Below are positions 25,650 through 33,808 of a DNA stretch of 64,000 nt, piece by piece. The stretch covers positions 1 through 64,000 of the forward strand of contig NZ_JACHBZ010000001.1 in the NCBI RefSeq assembly GCF_014200575.1, read 5' to 3'. A model generated the notes under the pieces. The model made no database searches and was not told the origin of the DNA. It saw only the letters and a program-made list of their open reading frames with translations. The stretch is from Mucilaginibacter saanensis (lineage in GTDB: Bacteria; Bacteroidota; Bacteroidia; Sphingobacteriales; Sphingobacteriaceae). The translations under genes and the position numbers were made by a program. The first letter of the stretch is position 1, and each line of letters starts with the position of its first letter.

Positions 25650-26144
25650 TTAAAAAGTATATTTTAAGCCCAGGCCGGGTGCTATATCAAAAAATGGTCC
25701 GCGTGCCAGCTCAAGGCGTGGGTTAAGATCAAGACTTATTGCAATTGGCGAGTTAGGGATAACATAGTCAAGGCCTAATGTTGCATCGGCTCCAATGAGC
25801 AGGTGTTTGCCACTGGAATATTCATTATCGCTGCCAAAGAGCCTGTTGTAGCTGTTGCCTATTGAACCAATGTGACCACCAAAGCCGTAATAGAAACTCA
25901 GTTTATCAACATTAAAGGCTTGCTGATGTATTTCATATAAACCGGTTACAACAACGCCATGGTTGCGGATACCGATGATGCCTTCAATGGCATCGCTTTT
26001 GTCCATAAAGTATTTTATAGAGGGGCCTATTTCGTAAGCGCCGAATCTTATTCCGACAGCTGTTTGATAATCCTGGGCCTGTGAACGTTTACCTATTAAT
26101 AAGAACGAAACTGATAGAAATAAAATGTAAGCTAATTTTTTCAT
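25650..26144 (-). CDS. Outer-membrane beta-barrel-like protein
   Basis: The product is 164 residues with a Sec signal peptide (cleavage near SQAQDY). The mature protein is made of alternating hydrophobic and polar strands with many glycines (AVGIRFGAYEIGPSIKYF, LSFYYGFGGHIG, LLIGADATLGLDYVI, AISLDLNPRLELARG) and ends in the aromatic residue of GLGLKYTF, as small eight-stranded outer-membrane barrels do. No specific transport or enzymatic role can be read. It converges on the subtilase gene across a shared terminator. Confidence 0.7.
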   Translation of the reverse strand: MKKLAYILFLSVSFLLIGKRSQAQDYQTAVGIRFGAYEIGPSIKYFMDKSDAIEGIIGIRNHGVVVTGLYEIHQQAFNVDKLSFYYGFGGHIGSIGNSYNRLFGSDNEYSSGKHLLIGADATLGLDYVIPNSPIAISLDLNPRLELARGPFFDIAPGLGLKYTF

Positions 26145-26396
26145 GAAGTGATTTTAAGTTAATGATTTTAGTCATGTATTACATCGCACATAAACTAATA
26201 CGCTTGCTTAACTGCGTTTTAGCCATTATGTTCATGCAAATAAACGGCAGATTTGAAATTTTATGGCATTTTAATTAAAAAACACAGCCTGTGAATTTTT
26301 ATCGTACTGATTTTCAGTATAAAAGAATAGCCGATTGAATGCGCTTTTAAACAATCTGATAGATTAAATTAGTGAAAAATAATATGAGGAGTTACC

Positions 26397-28112
26397 ATGC
26401 CAAATTTTAATAAGAAGAGGAACAGTTACTTAAGTGTGTTCTTATTAACCTTATTTTTTATGCCGGTGGGTTGTGTACAGAAGCGACTTGGCATTGATAA
26501 TAGCCCGCAGTATCGTAACGGCATGGTGGTATGCGCTTATCCTGATGCGGCACAGGTTGGGTTAGATATTCTGAAAAAAGGGGGTAATGCCGTTGATGCC
26601 GCTGTGGCTGTACAGTTTGCCTTAGCGATTACCCTGCCCGAGGCCGGTAATATTGGCGGCGGTGGTTTTATGGTTTACCGTTCGGGAACAGGCGAAAGTA
26701 ATACGCTTGATTTCAGGGAGAAGGGCCCTGCAAAAGCCAGCACTGATATGTACCTTGATCCGGAAGGTAATGTAATACCAGATATGAGCCTTTACACCCA
26801 TAAGGCATCTGGCGTACCCGGCTCTGTTGATGGTATGGTCCAGGCTCACAGTAAGTATGGAAAGCTAAAATGGGCCGAATTGGTGCAGCCTGCTATTGAC
26901 CTTGCCCGTAATGGCTTTAAAATAACCAAACGCCTTGCGGCCGATCTGAACCGGAACGCCGGGCAGTTTAAGAAATTAAATCCAGGCAAAACCTATTTTA
27001 TAAAAGAGGGTGAATGGAAAGAGGGCGATATATTGGTGCAGGAAGATCTGGCTAAAACTTTTGAGCAGATCCGCGATAAGGGCCGCGAAGGCTTTTATGA
27101 TGGCGTGGTTGCCGACCAGCTTATTGCCGAAATGAAAAATGGCGACGGCCTAATATCAAAAGTTGATCTGAAAAACTATCATTCGGTTTGGCGCAAGGCC
27201 ATTACCGGTAATTATAAGGGGTATAAGATCATCACCATGCCGCCGCCATCAAGCGGGGGGATAGCTTTGCTGCAGTTATTGCAGTCAGTTGAAAAGTATC
27301 CGTTAAAACGCTGGGGGCATAACCAGGACTCTACCGTGCGGTTAATAGTGGAGGCTGAACGCCGTGTATATGCAGACCGGTCCAAATACCTGGGCGACCC
27401 TGATTTTTATAAGGTACCCGTTGATAGTTTGCTGAAACCGGCTTATATCACCGCACGCATGAACAACTTTAGCTGGAACGCAGCTACGCCAAGCACCGTC
27501 ATACAGCCAGGCACATTTGTGGGATACGAAAGCGATCAAACCACTCATTATTCTATTGTTGACCGTGATGGCAATGCAGCATCTATCACCACTACTTTAA
27601 ATGATTCCTTCGGCTCCAAAATATTTGTAAAGGGGGCGGGCTTTTTGCTGAATAATGAAATGGATGATTTTAGCTCCAAACCCGGCGTGCCTAACATGTA
27701 TGGTTTAGTTGGCGGTAAGGCCAATAGTATACAACCGGGCAAGCGTATGCTGTCATCAATGACACCTACTATTGTTGAAAAGGATGGTAAATTGTTCATG
27801 GTAGTGGGCACGCCCGGAGGATCAACCATTATCACTTCAGTTTTTCAGACTATCATTAACGTGATTGAGTTTAACCAGCGTATGCAGCAGGCAGTTGCCT
27901 CAAAACGCTTTCACCACCAATGGCTGCCTGATGAGGTGATGGCTGAAACAGGCGCGTTGGACAGCGCAACTGTAATAAAACTACAAGCTAAAGGCTACAA
28001 AATAACTTACAGGGGAGGCATTGGCCGTGTTGATGCTATCCTGAAAACGCAACAAGGAAACTATGAAGGCGGCGCAGATCCGCGGGGGGATGACACCAAA
28101 CTGGGGTGGTAA
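26397..28112 (+). CDS. ggt: Gamma-glutamyltranspeptidase
   Basis: It hydrolyses or transfers the gamma-glutamyl group of glutathione and related peptides in the periplasm. The product is 571 residues, starting with a hydrophobic signal and a possible lipobox (FFMPVGCVQK). It is a self-cleaving precursor: the catalytic Thr is at about residue 382, in DQTTHYSIVDRDGNAAS, and opens the small subunit. Other landmarks are GGNAVDAAVAVQFAL, PEAGNIGGGGFMVY, DFREKGP, MPPPSSGGI and the oxyanion stretch GKRMLSSMTPTIV followed by GTPGGSTIITSV. The length and order are typical. It is followed by a MarR gene, but no operon is evident. Confidence 0.95.
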   Translation: MPNFNKKRNSYLSVFLLTLFFMPVGCVQKRLGIDNSPQYRNGMVVCAYPDAAQVGLDILKKGGNAVDAAVAVQFALAITLPEAGNIGGGGFMVYRSGTGESNTLDFREKGPAKASTDMYLDPEGNVIPDMSLYTHKASGVPGSVDGMVQAHSKYGKLKWAELVQPAIDLARNGFKITKRLAADLNRNAGQFKKLNPGKTYFIKEGEWKEGDILVQEDLAKTFEQIRDKGREGFYDGVVADQLIAEMKNGDGLISKVDLKNYHSVWRKAITGNYKGYKIITMPPPSSGGIALLQLLQSVEKYPLKRWGHNQDSTVRLIVEAERRVYADRSKYLGDPDFYKVPVDSLLKPAYITARMNNFSWNAATPSTVIQPGTFVGYESDQTTHYSIVDRDGNAASITTTLNDSFGSKIFVKGAGFLLNNEMDDFSSKPGVPNMYGLVGGKANSIQPGKRMLSSMTPTIVEKDGKLFMVVGTPGGSTIITSVFQTIINVIEFNQRMQQAVASKRFHHQWLPDEVMAETGALDSATVIKLQAKGYKITYRGGIGRVDAILKTQQGNYEGGADPRGDDTKLGW

Positions 28113-28213
28113 CAAGCGGGTAAAACTTATGGTGTAAAATGTACAACACATTAGCTGTGCAAGTCTAAAATTTCCCTTGCGTAATCAACAAGCATTTCTT
28201 ACGTTTGGTATGC

Positions 28214-28657
28214 ATGCAAAACAATGTTAAACATCAGGAAACCATTGACTATTTTTTGAAGATAGTATGGCAAACCGTTGCCAACAGATATAATCAGTTG
28301 GTTACTGAGTTTGGCATTACCCAGTCAATAGGCTACCTGTTAATTAATATTGACGAAAAGGAGGGTACTACGGTTTCGCAGGCAGCCGCTTTGCTTGGGC
28401 TTAAATCAACCAGTTTGTCAAGGATGCTCAACCAACTGGAAAAAACCGGCTTAATATACCGGGAATCAAACCAGGGCGATAAACGGTCTGTTAAAATTTA
28501 CTTAACCGAGCTGGGTAAGGAAAAGCGCCACCAGGCCCGTGCGGTGGTAAAGCAATTTAATAACTACCTTGATTCACATATCAGCGAAGCTGATAAACAG
28601 TATCTTACCGAGATGCTTAAAAAAATAAACAAGCTTACGCTGAACTATAAACCTTAG
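28214..28657 (+). CDS. MarR family transcriptional regulator
   Basis: From the ATG at 28214 the product is 147 residues. It is a winged-helix regulator with the recognition region GTTVSQAAALLGLKSTSLSRMLNQLEKTGLIYRESNQGDKRSVKIYLTELGKEK, which contains the DxRS wing signature as DKRSVKI. Flanking helices form the dimer interface. Such proteins usually repress adjacent stress, efflux or catabolic genes and respond to small phenolic or acyl ligands; no obvious target lies beside it. The in-frame TTG at 28205 is not preferred. It may be regulated on its own. Confidence 0.88.
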   Translation: MQNNVKHQETIDYFLKIVWQTVANRYNQLVTEFGITQSIGYLLINIDEKEGTTVSQAAALLGLKSTSLSRMLNQLEKTGLIYRESNQGDKRSVKIYLTELGKEKRHQARAVVKQFNNYLDSHISEADKQYLTEMLKKINKLTLNYKP

Positions 28658-28677
28658 TAGCTTGGTTGTTTGCCGAT

Positions 28678-28698
28678 AGCGGTTCAGCAACCGTTTTT
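28678..28698 (+). terminator. Weak terminator after the MarR gene
   Basis: CGGTT-cagc-AACCG followed by five T residues, 22 bp after the stop. The stem is only five base pairs, so it is a modest candidate. Confidence 0.4.
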
Positions 28699-28916
28699 AT
28701 TAATTGATAAATGAGTTTTGCATGAATCAGAATTAATCATCATTCTCCACCCAATGAATGATCTTAAGCTTCACACTTTTACTTTAAATTGAGCGTTTTA
28801 ATCAGAAAAATGTACCCTTGATTGGGGGTAATGGCGTGCTTATGTTTTTATTAATTGTTAAAAAGTGTTAAGCTGCCGTTTTTCTGTTTTAAAAGAATAA
28901 ATTTGCCTTTTGAAAA

Positions 28917-29417
28917 ATGTACAGGACACTGTTAATTTTATTAGTTATAGCTGCCGGTTTTGCTGCATGTAGTAAATCAGCAAGTGACCCATTGGTTGAG
29001 TATAATGCGCAGAAAGCCATTGATGACACGTTGATCAGCAAATATTTAAAAGCTAATCCGGGTTTGAATGCTAAGCGTATTGATACATCGGGTGTTTATT
29101 ATATTATAAAACCCGGCGAAGAGGGGGTAGGTAATGATTTGTTCACCAGTTCAACACAGGTTACTGTGGGGTACACCGGGCAGATATTAACCACCGGATA
29201 TTTATTTGCGCAGACCAATAATTTTCATCCGTCATACAGGCTGAGTGATGTGATCAGAGGGTGGCAGCTGGGGATACCCATGGTAAAAAAGAATGGCAAA
29301 ATAAGATTGATTATACCATCGCGATATGCTTACGGGCCGTATGATCAGGATTCCATACGTGTGCCAAAAAATTCGGTGCTTGATTTTAACATACAATTGT
29401 ATAACGTAATTAATTAA
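28917..29417 (+). CDS. FKBP-type peptidyl-prolyl isomerase lipoprotein
   Basis: The product is 166 residues with a lipoprotein signal (AAGFAACSKSA). The rest is one FKBP domain: GVYYIIKPGEEGVG, VTVGYTGQILTTGYLFAQT, LSDVIRGWQLGIPMVKKNGKIRLIIPSRYAYGP, then NSVLDFNIQLYNV. The Trp and Tyr of the proline pocket are kept (VIRGWQ and AYGP), so isomerase activity is plausible. It would assist folding of envelope proteins. TAAATTTG (28898-28905), a match to the -7 box, lies 11 bp before the ATG, giving an almost leaderless transcript. The next gene is a two-domain relative. Confidence 0.82.
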   Translation: MYRTLLILLVIAAGFAACSKSASDPLVEYNAQKAIDDTLISKYLKANPGLNAKRIDTSGVYYIIKPGEEGVGNDLFTSSTQVTVGYTGQILTTGYLFAQTNNFHPSYRLSDVIRGWQLGIPMVKKNGKIRLIIPSRYAYGPYDQDSIRVPKNSVLDFNIQLYNVIN

Positions 29418-29450
29418 AAACGAGATAATATTAAAAGGAACTACAGATGG

Positions 29451-29615
29451 AATGCCGAGCAATGTGCGAGCTCCATTAACAGTTAAAAAACAAATAGACT
29501 TAAATGAACCGAGCAATACGCGAGCTCCATTTAACAGTTAAAAAACAAATAGACTTAAATGAACCGAGCAATACGCGAGCTCCATTTAACAGTTAAAAAA
29601 CAAATAGACTTAAAT
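29451..29615 (+). repeat. Three tandem copies of a 55-bp unit ending at a start codon
   Basis: Units lie at 29451-29505, 29506-29560 and 29561-29615. The second and third are identical over their length; the first differs at a few positions and by one indel. Each unit ends in GACTTAAAT, so each carries an ATG in the same sequence context as the true start of the next gene (29614). The unit also contains CGCGAGCTC. The array fills the 5'-leader of the two-domain FKBP gene. Confidence 0.9.
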
Positions 29616-30591
29616 GAAACAAACAATTTTTACGCTTTTATTAATTACCTCTATAGGTTTAATATCCTGCCGCAAAACACAAAATGATCCGGATATTAAG
29701 CAATATGACGATATTCAGATACAAAATTATATAAAGGCCAATGGTCTTACCGGTATGCAGCGCGACCCAACTAATGGCGATACCAGCGGCATCTATTACC
29801 AGATATTATCGCAGGGTTCAACAGCCGGCGTTACCCCAATGGATTATCCAGATAGTTTGGCGTTTGTGTTTACGCTGAAATCATTTGATGGCAAATACGA
29901 TAACCGGGATAGCGTAAATGCTAATCATTTTAATGGTTTACTTGGGCATATATCCACAGGTGGTTTACCTAAAGGTTTGCAATCGGCCATACATGATCTG
30001 GTTAAATATAAAGGTACAAGGGCAAGGTTACTGATCCCTTCGCGCCTGGCTTATGGTGTTAGCGGTTATGGCTCAGGTAGCTCAACCAATGTTAATACCC
30101 GTATTGCAGGTAACCAATGTCTTGATTACTATGTAAACGTAGTTTCAAATGTTGATGATTACGACGATTTCGTGATTAATGCTTATATGAAAAAGAATAA
30201 CTTAACAGGCTTTACTCATGTTACATCGGGTAGGGGCAAGGGGTTATATTATAAAATAACTACTCCGGGCAGCGGTACTGGCGATGCCATTGGTGTTGGT
30301 TCATCATACGTGGTTAGCGCTTACTCAGGTAAATTCCTAAATGATTATGTTTTTGATCCAGGACCTGTATCCGGAAGCCCAACCTCTTTCACTAATGAAA
30401 GTGTTGTTGTAGGTTTCCAGGAGGCAACAAAAGGTCAAACTTCGGGTACGGTGATGTCTATATTTATACCATCAAGATTAGGTTACGGCAAAGCCGGTTA
30501 CCCCGATCCTACTACAGGTACTACCACTATAGCTGCAAACGTTTGTTTGTATTTTACAGGTCTTACGATAGGAACGGTTACTAATCCATAA
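29614..30591 (+). CDS. Lipoprotein with two FKBP-type domains
   Basis: The product is 325 residues with a lipoprotein signal (SIGLISCRKTQ). Two FKBP-like domains are seen: residues about 60-175 (SGIYYQILSQGS ... ARLLIPSRLAYGVSGYG ... CLDYYVNVV) and about 205-320 (KGLYYKITTPGSG ... MSIFIPSRLGYGKAGYP ... CLYFTGLTIG). Each ends with IPSRLxYG, but the tryptophan of the proline pocket, kept as VIRGW in the upstream gene, is missing in both (LPKGLQ and VVVGFQ). Catalysis may therefore be weak or lost. Both domains are preceded by a similar short helical segment (IQNYIKANGLTG and INAYMKKNNLTG), which marks an internal duplication. Confidence 0.8.
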   Translation: MKQTIFTLLLITSIGLISCRKTQNDPDIKQYDDIQIQNYIKANGLTGMQRDPTNGDTSGIYYQILSQGSTAGVTPMDYPDSLAFVFTLKSFDGKYDNRDSVNANHFNGLLGHISTGGLPKGLQSAIHDLVKYKGTRARLLIPSRLAYGVSGYGSGSSTNVNTRIAGNQCLDYYVNVVSNVDDYDDFVINAYMKKNNLTGFTHVTSGRGKGLYYKITTPGSGTGDAIGVGSSYVVSAYSGKFLNDYVFDPGPVSGSPTSFTNESVVVGFQEATKGQTSGTVMSIFIPSRLGYGKAGYPDPTTGTTTIAANVCLYFTGLTIGTVTNP

Positions 30592-30723
30592 ATTAATAGA
30601 ATAAAAAAAGCCCTCCTTCAGTGTTGTTGGTGGAATATGGTCACTGGAATAGCTTTGCCTTTTTTTGTAATTGAACATAGTGAAGAAGTATAGAATGAAG
30701 CTAGCTTCATTTAGGGATAAATC

Positions 30724-30757
30724 AAAAGCCCCCATCTATCTCAGGTGGGGGCTTTTG
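30724..30757. terminator. Terminator between convergent genes
   Basis: AAAAGCCCCCA...TGGGGGCTTTT, a stem of ten or more base pairs with A and T flanks, usable in both directions between the FKBP gene and the lectin pseudogene. Confidence 0.85.
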
Positions 30758-30775
30758 ATCATATAATAGAGTATC

Positions 30776-31446
30776 TTAAAGTATTCTACCGTTATGGGTA
30801 CTGGTTTTAAAATTATCCGTTGCTGTTGCCCCAAGAATAAAGGTATTTATGATGTTATTATTTTGATATTCATTTACTTTCATAACTAAATTTCCGTCAT
30901 CTTGAAGGATATAATATGCAATATTTTGATCTGCTGAGCATGTTGAAGATATTCCAGAGGTCCAGACAATGCCATTGGCGCCTCTTAATATCAAATTTCC
31001 ATCTCCCTGAAAACTCAAAACTAAGTTACTGCCGACCCAGCAGTTCCTGATGCCCAAAGTGCCTTTGCCGGAGATTTAGTTAAATCATAAAGGACTAAAT
31101 TTCCATCAGGTTGAAGTGATAACATCGTTTTATGTTGAGGAGAATATACTGTATTAGTTACATACTTAGCAATGATCGGCGTTCCTGGGCTGAAATATGC
31201 TGGGGTAGCTGCTAAAGCCGGATAATTAGCGTCGGTTGTAAAGGAAGAGCCAGTGTAAGGTGCATTACCTTTTACAGTGAAGCCACAAGGCGGGGTAGCT
31301 AATATAGTCGCCATATCTATATTTTGATCAGATGTTACTGACTGATTTACAGATTGGGTATTATTACTTCTTAACGAGGTAAATAATATAATTAATGTTG
31401 CAGGTACAATACCAAAAAGGTACTTTCTTGTGGTTTTTGAATTCAT
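30776..31446 (-). pseudogene. Bulb-type mannose-binding lectin gene with a frameshift
   Basis: Two overlapping frames on the minus strand together encode one protein. The first (31446 down to 31021) has a signal or anchor helix (YLFGIVPATLIILFTSL) and the start of a B-lectin domain with LSLQPDGNLVLYD and LWASGTAGS. The second frame, open from 31057 down to 30776, continues with GSNLVLSFQGDGNLILRGANGIVWTSG and YILQDDGNLVMKV. The three QxDGNL strands are the carbohydrate-binding repeats of the bulb lectin fold. One missing base near 31033 would account for the break, since adding one restores ASGTAGSGSNLVLSF. It could be a recent mutation or a sequencing error. Confidence 0.75.
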
Positions 31447-31511
31447 TTAAATAAGATTTAGATTATTATTAAATATTATTTAAATGTAGTTATTTATTAT
31501 AATTATTGATA

Positions 31512-32825
31512 CTACTTAGCTAAAGCTACTTTAAAAGCTTTTAAGCAACGCTCACGCGCAAAAGCGTGATCAATAATGGGTTTCGGATATTTGCTAAAGT
31601 CGGCATATTCCGGAACCCATTTTTTGATGTACTGCAAATCGGGGTCAAATTTTTTGGTTTGCGAGTCGGGGTTAAATATCCGGAAATAAGGCGCAGCATC
31701 AGTACCAGATCCTGCGGCCCACTGCCAGCCGCCCACGTTACTGGCCATTTCATAATCAAGCAGTTTACGGGCAAAATAATGTTCGCCCCAACGCCAGTCA
31801 ATCAATAAATCCTTACTTAAAAAGCAGGCAACTATCATGCGTACACGGTTATGCATAAAACCGGTTGTATTTAGTTCGCGCATACCGGCGTCAATAATCG
31901 GGTAGCCGGTTTGCCCGTCGCACCAGGCTTTAAACTGGGCCTCGTTGTTTTCCCATTTTATACGGTCATACTCGGGCCTAAAGGCATGGTCCATAGTTTT
32001 TGGAAAATGATGCAGTATCATCATATAAAACTCCCGCCATATTAATTCATTAAGCCATGTTTTTTCGTGATGGGCATTTGCCGTTTTAGCCAGCTCCCTG
32101 ATACTTACGGTGCCAAAGCGTAAATGTAACCCCATGTGCGAGGTGCCTTTAATGGCCGGAAAATCACGCTTCTCCTTATAATCGTTTATTATGCTCTTGT
32201 ATTCCTGATCAGGAAAATGGAGAGTGCTTTTTTCGAAACCCATCTCCTTTAGGGTAGGCAACGGTAAAGTTTTGGTTTTAACCAGGTTTTTTAAATAGGT
32301 TGTGGTAGGATAGGCTTTAAGATAAAAGGGCTTAAGTTTAGCATACCATTTGCGCTGGTAAGGGGTGTAAACGGTATAAGGCTTGCCATCGTCTTTAGTT
32401 ACCTCGTCTTTTTCAAATATCACCTGGTCTTTAAATGTTTTAAAGGCGATGTTATGCTTGTCGAATTTTTCTTTTACTGCATGATCACGCTGGGTAGCAT
32501 AGGGTTCATAATCATGGTTGGTGTAAACCGCAGTAATATGATGCGTTTTGATGATATTATCCCAGGCATCTTCGGCTTTATCATATATCACCAGTAAGCT
32601 GCTGTCATGCTGCTGCAGGTCATGATGCAGCTGTTCAATGGCCTGGTAAATGAACGTTACCCGTGCATCGTCCTTATCTTCCAGCTCATCTAAAATTTCT
32701 TTATCAAAAATAAACAGGGGGAGTACCGGGTTGCAGCTTTTTAAGGCATGGTATAAACCGGCGTTATCATTTAACCGCAAATCGCGGCGAAACCAGAAAA
32801 TGGTTATGGGAGTTTTGTTATCCAT
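31512..32825 (-). CDS. phr: Deoxyribodipyrimidine photolyase (class I CPD photolyase)
   Basis: A blue-light-dependent DNA repair enzyme that splits pyrimidine dimers using FADH-. From the ATG at 32825 the product is 437 residues. The antenna domain starts ITIFWFRRDLRLNDNAGLYHAL. The FAD-binding domain contains TSHMGLHLRFGTVSIREL, WLNELIWREFYMMILHHFP, DGQTGYPIIDAGMRELNTTGFMHNRVRMIVACFLSKDLLIDWRWGEHYFARKLLDYEMASNVGGWQW, in which the electron-transfer tryptophans and the Asn near the flavin are present. The start codon overlaps the stop of the upstream TIGR01777 gene by eight bases (ATGGATAA), showing translational coupling. Confidence 0.95.
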   Translation of the reverse strand: MDNKTPITIFWFRRDLRLNDNAGLYHALKSCNPVLPLFIFDKEILDELEDKDDARVTFIYQAIEQLHHDLQQHDSSLLVIYDKAEDAWDNIIKTHHITAVYTNHDYEPYATQRDHAVKEKFDKHNIAFKTFKDQVIFEKDEVTKDDGKPYTVYTPYQRKWYAKLKPFYLKAYPTTTYLKNLVKTKTLPLPTLKEMGFEKSTLHFPDQEYKSIINDYKEKRDFPAIKGTSHMGLHLRFGTVSIRELAKTANAHHEKTWLNELIWREFYMMILHHFPKTMDHAFRPEYDRIKWENNEAQFKAWCDGQTGYPIIDAGMRELNTTGFMHNRVRMIVACFLSKDLLIDWRWGEHYFARKLLDYEMASNVGGWQWAAGSGTDAAPYFRIFNPDSQTKKFDPDLQYIKKWVPEYADFSKYPKPIIDHAFARERCLKAFKVALAK

Positions 32826-33717
32826 AAATTTCTTGAAGGGCGGGGGATAGGTCTGCAAATTTAAAATTAAAACCGGCGTCCTGAATTTTTTGTGCCGATA
32901 CTTTGGTGCTTCCTAAAACAATAGTGCTCATTTGTCCTAACAGCATTTTCAACACAAAGGCAGGCACATTTGGAACCCACAGAGGCTTGTGCAGTTGTTT
33001 GGCAACAGCCTGTGTTAATTGTTTGTTGGTAACCGGATTGGGGGCCACCATATTATAAACGCCTTTAAGGCTTGCATTTTCAATGCCGAACAGGTACATA
33101 TCCACCACATCGAGCCAGTGTATCCAGGGTACCCACTGCTTACCGCTGCCTATCGGCGAACCTACATACAACTTTACCGGGGTAGCTAATTTGGGTAGTG
33201 CCCCGCCATCCTTATCAAGCACAACGCCTGTGCGAAACTTAACCACCCGCAATCCCAGCTTTTCTCCTTCATCAACAGATGTTTCCCACTCAACGCAGCA
33301 GCGGGCTATAAAATCATTTAAGGGTAAGCTGGTTTCGGTCATCAGCTCATCGCCACGGTTACTGTAATAACCAATTCCCGAAGCAGATATAACCGATGTT
33401 ACCTGGTGGTTGCGTTTTTTAAGCAGCTCATATATCAACCCTATTGATTTGGTACGACTATCAACAAGTTCTTTTTTGCGGCTTTCGGTCCACAGTTTGT
33501 CGGCAATACCTGTTCCCGCTAAATGTACTATAGTATCAACGCCGTCAATACAATGTTCATCAATAATGCCCTGATCAATATCCCATATATAGGTTTTAAC
33601 ATTGGGGTATTTGCCCGGCTTTCGGCTCAAATGACTTACCGTATTTCCCTTCGCTAATAAAGCCCTGGTGAGCTGCTTGCCTATTAATCCCGAACCGCCT
33701 GTTATTAATATGTTCAT
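32818..33717 (-). CDS. TIGR01777 family NAD-dependent epimerase/dehydratase-like protein
   Basis: An extended SDR protein of 299 residues. The N-terminal Rossmann motif is ILITGGSGLIGKQLTRALL. Family markers are HLAGTGIADKLWTESRKKELVDSRTKSIGLI, SASGIGYYSNRGDELMTET, and FRTGVVLDKDGGALPKLATPVKLYVGSPIGSGKQWVPWIHWLDVV, followed by the C-terminal DUF1731 region (VPAFVLKMLLGQMSTIVLGSTKVSAQKIQDAGFNFKFADLSPAL). The exact substrate of this family is not known. It overlaps the photolyase gene by eight bases and follows an SDR-DUF2867 gene in the same direction, so the three probably form one light- or stress-linked unit. Confidence 0.9.
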   Translation of the reverse strand: MNILITGGSGLIGKQLTRALLAKGNTVSHLSRKPGKYPNVKTYIWDIDQGIIDEHCIDGVDTIVHLAGTGIADKLWTESRKKELVDSRTKSIGLIYELLKKRNHQVTSVISASGIGYYSNRGDELMTETSLPLNDFIARCCVEWETSVDEGEKLGLRVVKFRTGVVLDKDGGALPKLATPVKLYVGSPIGSGKQWVPWIHWLDVVDMYLFGIENASLKGVYNMVAPNPVTNKQLTQAVAKQLHKPLWVPNVPAFVLKMLLGQMSTIVLGSTKVSAQKIQDAGFNFKFADLSPALQEIYG

Positions 33718-33808
33718 TAGTTCACTTATTTATTGGTTGGGTGAGTTTGGTGATTAGGGATGAGTAAACTGCATACGAATGCGTAGTAAGTTAAGCCAAT
33801 TATCATTA

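Noticed and set aside
29451..29615. The 55-bp tandem repeats as a CRISPR array
   Set aside because: The units are directly adjacent with no variable spacers, are longer than usual CRISPR repeats, and no cas gene is present.
31021..31057. Programmed ribosomal frameshift in the lectin gene
   Set aside because: No slippery X-XXY-YYZ heptamer or downstream structure is seen at the overlap; a one-base deletion explains the break more simply.
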